A stretch of 64,000 nt of DNA from positions 2,485,001 to 2,549,000 of the forward strand of contig NZ_JAPENL010000002.1 of assembly GCF_026342015.1 (NCBI RefSeq), written 5' to 3'. This DNA comes from Micromonospora lupini. GTDB taxonomy: Bacteria; Actinomycetota; Actinomycetes; Mycobacteriales; Micromonosporaceae. The position numbers and the translations under genes were made by a program. Under the pieces are notes generated by a model. It made no database searches and had not been told where the DNA came from. It saw nothing but the letters and a program-made list of their open reading frames with translations. Below are positions 52,179 through 60,280 of the stretch, piece by piece. The first letter of the stretch is position 1; the number at the start of each line of letters is the position of its first letter.

Positions 52179-52613
52179 GCCGCAGATGGCCCGCTTCCTG
52201 TGCTGGCTGATCGGCCGGCAGCCCCCGTCCGCCGGCCCCGCGGTGCACACCGTTCGCCGCCCGCCCTGCACCCCCGGCCGGCGGAAACGCCGACGCGCGC
52301 GTCGGCCGCTGGCCGGCACCACACTTCCCCGCTCGCCCTGGAACCGGTCCGCTGGCCGTTGATCCCCCGGCTCTCCGGTCGCCTCGGCTCCCCGGCGACC
52401 TCAGACGCTCACCTGGGTCGCTGTCGAGCTGCCCCGGAAGTGGGGCGCGGTTCACAGTGGGCCGCCAAAGGGAGCGAGGCCCGACAGCGTCGGCGGCGGG
52501 ACCGCTCCACCGCTGGCGGCCTGGCGGCATAACCGGGTGCTGGCTAGGCTTTCGAAGTTTGCCGTGGACCGGTCCGCGTGTGGGTGCACAAACGACGAAG
52601 AGCCGGAGCGACC
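52179..52613. other. 435-bp region between the zinc-ribbon and GGDEF-EAL genes
   Basis: No strong gene is visible. A 58-residue Arg/Pro-rich ORF at 52186-52362 starts just past the zinc-ribbon stop. The rest is GC-rich sequence without clear hairpins, ending with the GGAG site for the gene at 52614. Confidence 0.5.
52186..52362 (+). CDS. Possible small Arg/Pro-rich protein
   Basis: An ATG 8 nt after the zinc-ribbon stop opens a 58-residue frame. It begins MARFLCWLIGRQPPSAGPAV and ends in an Arg-rich tail. There is no ribosome site that I would call strong. Composition is typical of spurious GC-rich frames, so this is a weak call. Confidence 0.2.
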   Translation: MARFLCWLIGRQPPSAGPAVHTVRRPPCTPGRRKRRRARRPLAGTTLPRSPWNRSAGR

Positions 52614-54938
52614 GTGTCGCGACAGGACGTGAAGCAGGCTTCGGGGGAGCCGAACCCCGTCGAGCCGACCGCCGTGGTGCCGATCGTCGGTTGCCCGAGT
52701 GGTGGGGCCTGGGCCGGGTGGGGTCGGGTCGGGCTGTTAGTCGTCGGCGTGGTCCTCGTCGTGGAGGCGTTCTGGCTGTTCGCCGCGCTGCCCGGTGCCG
52801 CGCTGGTCAGCGACGTGGGCGCGCTGCTGGTGGCCGGCTGGGCGACCGTGGCCTGCGCTCGCGTGGCCCGCCGACATCCGGCCCCGTTGCGCCGGTTCTG
52901 GACGCTGCTCGCCGTGACCATGGCGCTCGCCGCGCTGGGCCGGGCGATCTGGACGGCGCAGCGGCTGGTCGGCGACGACCTGCCGCACACCCCGCTGGTG
53001 GGCGTGGTCTTCACCGCAGGCATCCTCACCGGCACCGCCGCGCTGCTCAGCTCGCCGTCGGGGCCCCGGTCCGGGGTGGGGCGCGCACGGACGCTGCTCG
53101 ACGGCGTGATCGTCGCGCTGGCGCTGGTGCCGATCGGCTGGGTGCTCGTGTTCCGGGGGGTCGCCGCAGCCGACCTGGCCGACCCGGCGCGCACGCTGGG
53201 GCTGCTCTACCCGATGTTCGACCTCATGCAGCTCACCATCCTGGTGGCGGTGGCCGGGCCGGCGCGTCCACTGTGGCGGCCGATGAGTGTTCTCGCGGTG
53301 AGCCTCACCATCCGGGTGGTCGCCGACGTCGTCTACGTCTCGCTTGTCGCCCGCGCCGACTACGCTGCCGGTCACCCCATCGACCTGTGCTGGCCGCTGA
53401 GTTACCTGCTGATCGGCGTGGCCTCCGGAAACTCGCCGCCGCCGGACTGCGACGGCACCGACGAGACCGCGGAGTCGCCGATGCCGCCGTGGTGGCGGGT
53501 GGCGCTGCCGTACCTGCCGGTCGGCGGGGCGATCATCGCGGTGCTGCTGGCCCGCCAACCCACCGGCCAGACCCCGCAGCTGGTCTTCGTGACCATGATG
53601 GCGCTGCTCGCCGCACTCGCCGTGCGCCAGGGGCTGGCCGCCAACGAGAACCTGCGCCTGGTGGCGCGACTGCGCCGGCTCGCGTACGGCGACCAGCTCA
53701 CCGGACTGCCGAATCGGCTGCTGTTCAACAGGTTGCTGCGCCTGGCGCTGCGCGACGGTCGTCCGGTGGCGGTCCTGCTGCTCGACCTCGACGGGTTCAA
53801 GCAGGTCAACGACCGGTTCGGGCACGCCACGGGCGACACCCTGCTGACCGGGTTGGCGGCCCGGATGCGGACGGCGGTGGCCGGCGACGGCACCATCGCC
53901 CGGCTCGGCGGGGACGAGTTCGCGGTGCTGGTCGAGCGGGACGGGCCGGTGTCACCGGAGCGGCTGGCCGAACGGTTGCTGGACGCCCTGCGGCCCTCCG
54001 ACGGCGAGGAGGACGTGGGCGTGCACCCGTCGGCGAGCATCGGCATCGCCGAGTACGGGCCGCAGCACGCCTCGCACAGCGACCTCCTGCGCGACGCCGA
54101 CATCGCCATGTACGCGGCGAAGGCGGCCGGCAAGTCCGCGTACCGGACGTGCACCCCGGGTCTGCGTGAGTCGGCCGTGTCCCGGGCGGAGTTGATCGCC
54201 GACCTGCGCCGGGCCGTCGACGAGGAGGAACTGCACCTGGAGTTCCAGCCCATCGTCGACCTGGCCAGCGGAGCGGTCCGCAGCGCCGAGGCGCTGGTGC
54301 GCTGGCGGCACCCGCGGCTGGGGATGCTGCCGCCGGCGAAGTTCCTGCCGCTGGCCGAGGAGACCGGGCTGATCATCCCGATCGATCGCTGGGTGATCCA
54401 TGAGGCGTGTCGGGCGGCGGCGACCTGGCGGGCCCGCGCGCCGGAGGCGACGGTCGCGGTGAACATCGCCGCGGCGCACCTGCGCCGGCCCGACCTGATC
54501 GCCACTGTCACGGCGGCCACCGCCAGCGCCGGGCTGGCGCCGCGCGCATTGACGTTGGAGCTGACCGAGTCGGCGTTGATCGAGGGGACCGACGCGGTGC
54601 TGGAACGGCTGCACCAGCTGCGGGAGCTGGGCATCCAGATCGCCATCGACGACTTCGGTACGGGCTACTCGTCGTTGAGCTACCTGCACCGCATCCCGGC
54701 CACCGAGCTGAAGATCGACAGGTCGTTCGTGGCGCGGCTGGGCACGGACGACCGGGCGTACGCGACCGTGGAGATGGTCACCCGGCTGGCCGGCGCGTTC
54801 GACCTGGCGGTGATCGCCGAGGGCGTGGAGACCGAACGCCAGCACGAGGCGGTCACGGCGATCGGCTGCCCACGCGGCCAGGGCTATCTCTACGGGCGCC
54901 CGGACAGCCCCGCCACGGTGGGTCAGAATCGGGCTTGA
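52614..54938 (+). CDS. Membrane-bound GGDEF-EAL cyclic-di-GMP enzyme
   Basis: The 774-residue protein has about eight to ten membrane helices in its N-terminal 330 residues. A GGDEF domain follows (YGDQLTGLPNRLLFNR, LLDLDGFKQVNDRFGH, catalytic ARLGGDEFAVL), then an EAL domain (AEALVRWRHP, TLELTESALIEG, IDDFGTGYSSLSYLHR, ELKIDRSFV, VIAEGVETERQ). Both active-site signatures are intact, so the protein could both make and degrade cyclic-di-GMP, which in actinobacteria governs development. The GTG at 52614 has GGAG 7 nt upstream; a start at 52578 is less likely. Nothing in the neighbourhood shows its regulation. Confidence 0.92.
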   Translation: MSRQDVKQASGEPNPVEPTAVVPIVGCPSGGAWAGWGRVGLLVVGVVLVVEAFWLFAALPGAALVSDVGALLVAGWATVACARVARRHPAPLRRFWTLLAVTMALAALGRAIWTAQRLVGDDLPHTPLVGVVFTAGILTGTAALLSSPSGPRSGVGRARTLLDGVIVALALVPIGWVLVFRGVAAADLADPARTLGLLYPMFDLMQLTILVAVAGPARPLWRPMSVLAVSLTIRVVADVVYVSLVARADYAAGHPIDLCWPLSYLLIGVASGNSPPPDCDGTDETAESPMPPWWRVALPYLPVGGAIIAVLLARQPTGQTPQLVFVTMMALLAALAVRQGLAANENLRLVARLRRLAYGDQLTGLPNRLLFNRLLRLALRDGRPVAVLLLDLDGFKQVNDRFGHATGDTLLTGLAARMRTAVAGDGTIARLGGDEFAVLVERDGPVSPERLAERLLDALRPSDGEEDVGVHPSASIGIAEYGPQHASHSDLLRDADIAMYAAKAAGKSAYRTCTPGLRESAVSRAELIADLRRAVDEEELHLEFQPIVDLASGAVRSAEALVRWRHPRLGMLPPAKFLPLAEETGLIIPIDRWVIHEACRAAATWRARAPEATVAVNIAAAHLRRPDLIATVTAATASAGLAPRALTLELTESALIEGTDAVLERLHQLRELGIQIAIDDFGTGYSSLSYLHRIPATELKIDRSFVARLGTDDRAYATVEMVTRLAGAFDLAVIAEGVETERQHEAVTAIGCPRGQGYLYGRPDSPATVGQNRA

Positions 54939-54965
54939 CCCTGACGTAACGGCAGGCGGGAGCCT
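54935..54965 (+). promoter_or_regulatory. MerR-type promoter of the TipA-like gene
   Basis: A -35 TTGACC (54935-54940) and a weak -10 GAGCCT (54960-54965) are 19 nt apart. The spacer carries the imperfect dyad CTGACGTAACGGCAG. Long spacers with such dyads are hallmarks of MerR-family autoregulation. Confidence 0.55.
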
Positions 54966-54988
54966 GGTTCCCGGAAGGGAGGGGAACC

Positions 54989-55747
54989 ATGGCGTACACG
55001 GTGGGTCAGGTGGCGAAGACCGCCGGCGTGACGGTACGGACGCTGCACCACTACGACGAGATCGGCCTGCTCTCGCCGAGCGGACGGACGCCTACCGGCT
55101 ACCGCCGCTACGACGACAAGGACCTGCAACGGCTGCAGCTCGTCCTGTACTACCGCGAGCTGGGTTTCCCACTTGAGGAGATCACCGCGATCATCGACGA
55201 CCCGGCGGCCGACCCGGCCGCGCACCTGCGCCGACAGCACGAGCTGCTGACGGTACGGCTGAAGCGGTTGCAGGAGATGGTCACGGCGATCGAGTTCGCG
55301 ATGGAGGCGAGCAAGATGAACATCCAACTCACGCCGGAGGAGCGGTTCGAGGTCTTCGGTGACGTCGACCCGGAGGAGCACCGGGCCGAGGCGGAGCGAC
55401 GGTGGGGTGACACCGACGCGTACCGGGAGTCGAACCGGCGGGTCGCCCGCTACACCAAGGACGACTGGCTGCGGCACCGGGCGGAGAACGAGGACTGGGG
55501 TCGGCGGATCGTCGCGGTGCTCGCCGCGGGCGTGCCGGCGGACAGCCCGGAGGCGATGGACCTGGCCGAGGAGCACCGGCTGCTCATCAGCCGCTGGTTC
55601 TACGAGTGCTCGTACGAGGGGCACACCGGGTTGGCCGACATGTACCTGGCCGACGAGCGGTTCACCGCCTACTACGAGAACATCGCCCCCGGCCTGGCGG
55701 CGTACCTGAACGAGGCGATCCACGCCAACGCGATCAGCCGCGCGTGA
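54989..55747 (+). CDS. MerR-family regulator, TipAL-like
   Basis: The 252-residue protein has a MerR DNA-binding domain (YTVGQVAKTAGVTVRTLHHYDEIGLLSPSGRTPTGYRRYDDKDLQRLQ) with a coiled-coil at about 80-105. A TipAS-like ligand-binding domain follows (TPEERFEVFGDVDPEEHRAEAERRWGDTDAYRESNRR, then WFYECSYEGHTGLADMYLADERF). TipA proteins sense thiopeptide antibiotics and other drugs covalently or by binding. A 19-nt-spaced promoter with a dyad lies directly upstream. No obvious resistance gene follows; a hairpin ends the unit. Confidence 0.9.
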   Translation: MAYTVGQVAKTAGVTVRTLHHYDEIGLLSPSGRTPTGYRRYDDKDLQRLQLVLYYRELGFPLEEITAIIDDPAADPAAHLRRQHELLTVRLKRLQEMVTAIEFAMEASKMNIQLTPEERFEVFGDVDPEEHRAEAERRWGDTDAYRESNRRVARYTKDDWLRHRAENEDWGRRIVAVLAAGVPADSPEAMDLAEEHRLLISRWFYECSYEGHTGLADMYLADERFTAYYENIAPGLAAYLNEAIHANAISRA

Positions 55748-55750
55748 CCC

Positions 55751-55783
55751 GGTGCGGTCCGGCTACTCTGGCCGGACCGCACC
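55751..55783 (+). terminator. Terminator hairpin after the TipA-like gene
   Basis: Perfect 13-bp arms GGTGCGGTCCGGC/GCCGGACCGCACC enclose a TACTCTG loop, 3 nt after the stop. The loop includes a -10-like TACTCT that might serve the next gene. Confidence 0.75.
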
Positions 55784-55800
55784 GCCCAGGGGAGATGACA

Positions 55801-56601
55801 GTGCAGAAGCCCAAGCTGGTCGCCGTCGGCGCTGTCCTCGTCGTGGCGGTGGCGGCAGGCGTGTGGGCAGTGGTCGCCGCCGCTGACGAGCCGGACGCGG
55901 ACCGCCCGGCAGCCGCCACGTCGACCGCCCCCACCGGCGCGGCGCCGGCCCCGACAGATCCGGCCGCTGTGCTTGTCGCCGCCGCCGCGAAGGTCGACGA
56001 GCAGCCGTACCGGCTGACCGTGGGCAGCGGCGGGACCGCCGAGGGGGACACCACGGTCGTGGTGTGGGACCCGAAGGCGCGGCGCGGCACGGAGACCACC
56101 TCGCTCAAGGTCCCCAACGGCGAGGTGAGGATCGAGCGGCTGACCACAGGTCCGCACGTCTACGTGCGGGTCAGCGCCCCGGACCGCCGGGTCCCGGTCT
56201 GGGACGGCAAGACCTGGTGGCACGTCGGCGCGCCGGGCAGTCCGGTCAGCAACAAGGGCCTGGACAACACCCGGCTGGCCAGCACGCTGACCACGTCGGC
56301 AGGTGTGCGCCAGACCGGCACCCGGGAGTACGCGGGCACGCTCGACCTGCGCGACAGCGCCAACGTGCTGGGCGGCGGGATCGGCGGGGTGCTCGGCGAC
56401 CGGGCCGCCAAGGTGCCGTTCACCGCCAGTGTGGACGAGCAGGGGCGGCTGGTCCGCTACCGGATCGAGTTGGCCACGGAGCAGGCGAAGACGGCCCAGC
56501 TCGACCTGACGTACTCGGATTTCGGGCTGTCGGTGGCGGCCGACCCGCCGGCGGCCGACCTGGTGGGGGAGGACCCGCCGGCGAACATCCCCGGCGCCTG
56601 A
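55801..56601 (+). CDS. Exported LppX/LprG-like protein
   Basis: The 266-residue protein has an N-terminal hydrophobic segment (KLVAVGAVLVVAVAAGVWAVVAA) that may be an uncleaved anchor or signal peptide. There is no lipobox Cys. A Pro/Ala/Thr linker leads to a beta-rich domain with repeats of the LppX/LprG lipoprotein type (YRLTVGSGGTAEGDTTVVVW, VPVWDGKTWWHVGAPG, VPFTASVDEQGRLVRYRIEL). LppX-like proteins carry lipids between membrane and cell surface in mycobacteria; the assignment is by pattern only. The GTG at 55801 is chosen because AGGGGAG lies 6 nt upstream; an ATG at 55795 would be too close. Confidence 0.65.
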   Translation: MQKPKLVAVGAVLVVAVAAGVWAVVAAADEPDADRPAAATSTAPTGAAPAPTDPAAVLVAAAAKVDEQPYRLTVGSGGTAEGDTTVVVWDPKARRGTETTSLKVPNGEVRIERLTTGPHVYVRVSAPDRRVPVWDGKTWWHVGAPGSPVSNKGLDNTRLASTLTTSAGVRQTGTREYAGTLDLRDSANVLGGGIGGVLGDRAAKVPFTASVDEQGRLVRYRIELATEQAKTAQLDLTYSDFGLSVAADPPAADLVGEDPPANIPGA

Positions 56602-56608
56602 CGCCGGT

Positions 56609-58090
56609 TCACTCCTCGACCGCCCCGCCGGTCGGGGTGACCAGGAAGTCGTAGACGGTCCGGGCCATCCGGCGCACGGTCTCGTCGCCGGTCGCCATCG
56701 GACCGGCGGTGAGGAACGCGACGGCGGTCTCGGTGCCGGGGATCAGGTAGTAGCCGACGTCGTGGGAGGCGTCCGGCAGGTCACCGGTCTTGTGGGCCAC
56801 CGGAACGCCGGGTGGCAGCGCCGCCGGGATCTTGGTGTTCAGGGTCTGTTCCCGCATGAAGCCGATCATCAGGTCGCGGGAGGTCGGGGTGAGGATCTCG
56901 CCGTCCCAGACCGCGCCGAGCAGCGACACCACGTCGTCCGGGCTGGTGTAGTTCTCCTCGCCGCGCTGCGCCGCCGCGCTGTCAAGCATCCGGCGGGCCA
57001 GGATGGTGGACCGCTGGTTCATCGAGTCGATGAGCGCGTTGACCGGGGTGAACCCGCCCAGGTAGGTGATCAGCACGTTGGCCGCCACGTTGTCGCTGAA
57101 CCTGATCAGGTACCGGGCGAGCCGGTACAGCGTGACCACCTGCGGGAACGTCTCGAACTGGAGCTGACCCGTGCCGCCGACCACGTCGGCCGGGGTGACA
57201 AGCACGCCGTCGTCGAGCGAGACCTGTCCACAGTCCACCCGGCGCAGCAGCTCCACCAGGATCCAGAGCTTGATGACGCTGGCGGCCTTGGGGCGCAGGG
57301 CGCCGTTGACCGAGATCTGCTGGTCGCCGTACCGACCGGACAGGTCGCGGACGGTGGCTCCCGACGGGTTGAGGCTCGCGTCGGCGACCACCCGGGCGAG
57401 CTGCCCGCTGAGGGGGAACAGCCGGGCGCCCTCGACCGGATCGGTGGGCGGTTGCGGGCTGGTGACCACCACGCCGGTCAGCCGCACCGGTTGGGCCCGC
57501 GGCCCGGACACCACGAGCGTGCCGTCGCTGCGCCCGACCAGGGGCACCCGGTAGCGGAAGCTCCTGCCCTCGACGGTCACCTCACCGCTGGCCACCCCGG
57601 CGGCGACCAGCATGTCCGGGTCGGCGACCCGGCCGGTGTCGCCGTCGCAGGCCCGGTACCGCACCGTGTGCCCGAGCGAGTCCACAGCGAACGCCCCGCC
57701 GGGAAACGACAGCCAGGACACCTCGCTTGTCGGCGCCCGCTCCGGCGCGGGCTCCACGCCCGGCTCGTCGCTGCGCCCACCCGCGTCCGCCGGCCCGTCC
57801 CCGTCCGCCGGCCCGTCGTCTGTGGGCCCGTCGTCTACCGGCCCGTCGTTCACCGGCCCGTCGTCTGCCGGACCGTCGTTCCCTGCCGGCCCGTCGCCCG
57901 CTGCAGGCTCGGCGCCGTACCCCGGGGTGGTCTGGTGGTCCGGTCCGGCGGCCGGGCCGGGGCCGTCGGCGGTGGCCGGCCCCGTCGTCGCGACCACGGC
58001 AAGCGCGACCGCCGCCGCCAGCCACCTGAGGAGTACGTGGGGGTGCGGCGCGAACAGGGAAGATGAGCGCTTCTTGTCGCTTTTTCTCAC
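56609..58090 (-). CDS. Exported class-A beta-lactamase-like serine hydrolase
   Basis: The 493-residue protein is a penicillin-recognising serine hydrolase. It has the SxxK motif (AASVIKLWILVELL), SDN (RFSDNVAANVL) and KTG (VAHKTGDLPDAS). The Glu166 region that deacylates beta-lactams reads STILARRMLDSAAAQRGEENY without an obvious ExxxN, so it is more likely a peptidase or esterase than a true beta-lactamase. The N-terminus has a signal-like helix (WLAAAVALAVVATTGPATA), then an acidic linker of repeats such as DDGPVNDGPVDDGPTDDGPA. The GTG at 58088-58090 follows TATCGT by 6 nt. It converges on the LppX-like gene. Confidence 0.8.
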   Translation of the reverse strand: MRKSDKKRSSSLFAPHPHVLLRWLAAAVALAVVATTGPATADGPGPAAGPDHQTTPGYGAEPAAGDGPAGNDGPADDGPVNDGPVDDGPTDDGPADGDGPADAGGRSDEPGVEPAPERAPTSEVSWLSFPGGAFAVDSLGHTVRYRACDGDTGRVADPDMLVAAGVASGEVTVEGRSFRYRVPLVGRSDGTLVVSGPRAQPVRLTGVVVTSPQPPTDPVEGARLFPLSGQLARVVADASLNPSGATVRDLSGRYGDQQISVNGALRPKAASVIKLWILVELLRRVDCGQVSLDDGVLVTPADVVGGTGQLQFETFPQVVTLYRLARYLIRFSDNVAANVLITYLGGFTPVNALIDSMNQRSTILARRMLDSAAAQRGEENYTSPDDVVSLLGAVWDGEILTPTSRDLMIGFMREQTLNTKIPAALPPGVPVAHKTGDLPDASHDVGYYLIPGTETAVAFLTAGPMATGDETVRRMARTVYDFLVTPTGGAVEE

Positions 58091-58175
58091 GTTTGCACGA
58101 TAAGAAGCGGAGGAGGCGGATGGGGCTGGCGGGACCGCCGTCACCCGTCCGGGAGCCGATGTCCCCGCGAGCGCC

Positions 58176-58193
58176 ATACCTCAGAGGTATAAC
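58176..58193 (+). promoter_or_regulatory. Palindromic operator over a -10 element
   Basis: ATACCTCAGAGGTAT (58176-58190) is a perfect 15-bp palindrome with a central A. It overlaps a TATAAC -10-like hexamer at 58188-58193 upstream of the ABM gene, as for a repressor site. Confidence 0.55.
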
Positions 58194-58194
58194 T

Positions 58195-58254
58195 ATGACT
58201 CTGTGGTATCCCGCGCATCAGCGGTACCGGCCCCGGGGGAGGCACCTTTGTTGA
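58195..58254 (+). CDS. Possible 19-residue ORF overlapping the ABM gene
   Basis: The ORF starts at an ATG just after the palindrome and reads MTLWYPAHQRYRPRGRHLC. Its TGA overlaps the TTG at 58251 (TTGA). If transcription starts near 58200, the ATG would be missing from the mRNA, so this is a weak call. Confidence 0.15.
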   Translation: MTLWYPAHQRYRPRGRHLC

Positions 58255-58532
58255 TCATTGCCGGCAGTCTGTGCGTGGAGCCGGGCGCCCGCGACGACTA
58301 CCTCTCCGGCTGCCGAGAGACAATCGAACAGGCGCGAGCGGCGGCCGGCTGCCTCGACTTCCTGCTCGCGGCGGACCCGCTCGACCCGGATCGCATCCAC
58401 ATCTTCGAACGGTGGGAGTCGCCGGAGCAGTTGGCGGCGTTCCGCGGCGCCGGGCCGAGCGACGCCCAGACGGTGGCCATCCTCGACGCCGACGTGCACC
58501 GCTATCTGATCTCCGGCGTCGAGGCGGCCTGA
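58248..58532 (+). CDS. Antibiotic biosynthesis monooxygenase (ABM) domain protein
   Basis: The 94-residue protein is a small ferredoxin-like-fold ABM domain (LIIAGSLCVEPGARDDYLSGC, AAAGCLDFLLAADPLDPDRI, HIFERWESPEQLAAFRGA). Such domains oxidise phenolic or quinone substrates or serve as dimeric heme- or flavin-free oxygenases; many have other roles. A TTG at 58248 or 58251 is the likely start, because GGGGGAGG lies 6-9 nt upstream. An upstream GTG at 58203 would give 15 extra residues. The promoter carries a perfect palindrome, so expression is likely controlled by a repressor encoded elsewhere. Confidence 0.75.
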   Translation: MLIIAGSLCVEPGARDDYLSGCRETIEQARAAAGCLDFLLAADPLDPDRIHIFERWESPEQLAAFRGAGPSDAQTVAILDADVHRYLISGVEAA

Positions 58533-58542
58533 CCCGGGCCCG

Positions 58543-60234
58543 CTACACCACCAGGTCGAGCAGGAGCACGCCGGCGAAGCCGATCACGGAGATGAGCGTC
58601 TCCATCACCGACCAGCTCTTGATGGTCTGCCCGACGGTCAGGCCGAAGTACTCCTTGACCAGCCAGAACCCGGCGTCGTTGACGTGCGAGAAGAACAGCG
58701 ACCCGCAGCCGATGGCCAGCGCCAGCAGGGCCACCCCCGGTCGGTCCAGGGTCGCGGCGAGTGGTGCCACGATGCCCGCCGCCGTGATGGTGGCGACCGT
58801 CGCTGAGCCGGTGGCCACCCGGATGCCTACCGCGACCAGCCAGCCCAGCAGCAGCGGGGACAGGTTCGCGTCCTTGGCGGCGTCGGCGACCAGGTTGCCG
58901 ACCCCGGCGTCCACCAGCACCTGCTTGAACCCGCCGCCGGCCGCCACGATCAGCAGGATGCCGGCGATCGGGGGCAGCGAACCGCCGAGCACCGAGGAGA
59001 CCTGGGACCGGCTGAACCCGGCCTGGTAGCCGAGGGTGAACATCGCCAGGATCACTCCGGCGAGCAGCGCCACGATGGGCGTGCCGACGATGTCAAGCGT
59101 CTTGCGGCCCGCCGTGCCCTCGTCCAGCGCCAGCTCGCCGATCGCGCGCAGCAGCATCAGCACCACCGGCAGCAGGACGGTGATCACCGCGGGCCAGAAC
59201 GCCGGGGTACGCCTGGCGGTCTCCGTGCCGCTGTCGTCCACCGGTTCGCCCGGTCGACCACCGCCCGGGTTGACCAGGTCGTCGTCGGTGAGCAGGTCAC
59301 CGTCCACATCGCGGCGGTCGGGCGTCCCGGCCGAACCCGTCGCCCGGGTGCTGCCCGCCGTTGCGGCGGGCTGGCGGCGGGTGGGCAGCAGCGCTGCCGG
59401 TGCGGTCGCCGGGACGTACCTGGCGATGAAGTTGCCGAAGACCGGTCCCGAGATGATCACCGTGGGGATCGCCACCAGTAGGCCCAGCCCGAGCGTCAGG
59501 CCCAGGTCGGCGTTGAGTGACGAGATCGCCACCAGCGGCCCCGGGTGCGGTGGCACGAGGCCGTGCAGCACCGACAGGCCGGCCAGCGCCGGGATGCCGA
59601 GCTTCATCAGCGGTACGTCGGTCCGCATCGAGACGAGCAGCACGATCGGCACCAGCAGCACCACGCCGACCTCGAAGAAGAGTGGCAACCCGATCAGCGC
59701 CGCCACCCCGGCCATCGCCCAGGGCAGCGCCCTGCCGGACACCCGGCCGACGACCCGGGTGACGATGCCGTCCGCGCCACCGGACTCGGCGAGCAGACCG
59801 CCGATCATGGCCCCCAGCGCGATCAGCAGCCCGACGCCGCCGACAGTGGTGCCGACGCCACCGGTGAACGACGTGATCATCTTGTCGGGCGCGACGCTGG
59901 CGACCACGCCGAGCACCGCCGCGCCGAGGATCAGCGACAGGAACGGGTGCACCTTGGCCCAGGCGATCAGCAGCACCACGGCGACGATGCCGAGCAGCGC
60001 GGCGACGACGAGTTGGCCGTCGCCAGCGGTGGTGACCGGCTCGGCCGGCGCGGCGAACGACGCCGGTGCGGTGAGCCAGGCCGGCGCGGCGAACGAAGCC
60101 GGTGCGGTGAGCCAGGCCGGTGCCGCGAACGAGCCCGGCGCGGAGATCGAGGCCGGCGCGGCGAGGGAGGTCAGCGGGTCGGCTAGGGAGGTCAGCGGGT
60201 CGGCGAGGGCGAGGGGTGGGAGCACGGCGATCAC
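58543..60234 (-). CDS. GntP-family gluconate permease with repeat-expanded N-terminus
   Basis: The 563-residue protein is a GntP-type gluconate:H+ symporter with about 12-14 membrane helices. It shows HPFLSLILGAAVLGVVA, GGLLAESGGADGIVTRVV and the GLPLFFEVGVVLLVPIVLL segment. LHGLVPPHPGPLVAIS and GIRVATGSATVATITAAG follow. The first 70 residues are unusual repeats (ADPLTSL twice; APASFAAPAWLT several times) encoded by a 21-bp repeat at 60164-60207 and a 36-bp repeat. The core starts near residue 73 (GQLVVAALLG). An acidic insert of about 60 residues interrupts the middle. The gene follows the gluconate kinase gene by 46 nt. GAAGG precedes the GTG. Confidence 0.85.
   Translation of the reverse strand: MIAVLPPLALADPLTSLADPLTSLAAPASISAPGSFAAPAWLTAPASFAAPAWLTAPASFAAPAEPVTTAGDGQLVVAALLGIVAVVLLIAWAKVHPFLSLILGAAVLGVVASVAPDKMITSFTGGVGTTVGGVGLLIALGAMIGGLLAESGGADGIVTRVVGRVSGRALPWAMAGVAALIGLPLFFEVGVVLLVPIVLLVSMRTDVPLMKLGIPALAGLSVLHGLVPPHPGPLVAISSLNADLGLTLGLGLLVAIPTVIISGPVFGNFIARYVPATAPAALLPTRRQPAATAGSTRATGSAGTPDRRDVDGDLLTDDDLVNPGGGRPGEPVDDSGTETARRTPAFWPAVITVLLPVVLMLLRAIGELALDEGTAGRKTLDIVGTPIVALLAGVILAMFTLGYQAGFSRSQVSSVLGGSLPPIAGILLIVAAGGGFKQVLVDAGVGNLVADAAKDANLSPLLLGWLVAVGIRVATGSATVATITAAGIVAPLAATLDRPGVALLALAIGCGSLFFSHVNDAGFWLVKEYFGLTVGQTIKSWSVMETLISVIGFAGVLLLDLVV
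60051..60158 (-). repeat. 36-bp tandem repeat within the permease gene
   Basis: Two near-identical 36-bp units at 60051-60086 and 60087-60122 and a diverged third at 60123-60158 encode the SFAAPAWLTAPA-type peptide repeats. The unit length is a multiple of 3, so copy changes preserve the frame. Confidence 0.85.
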
Positions 60235-60280
60235 GACCTTCGGGACGGGGGTCGGCCCTGGGCGGGGCCGGCCGAAGGGC

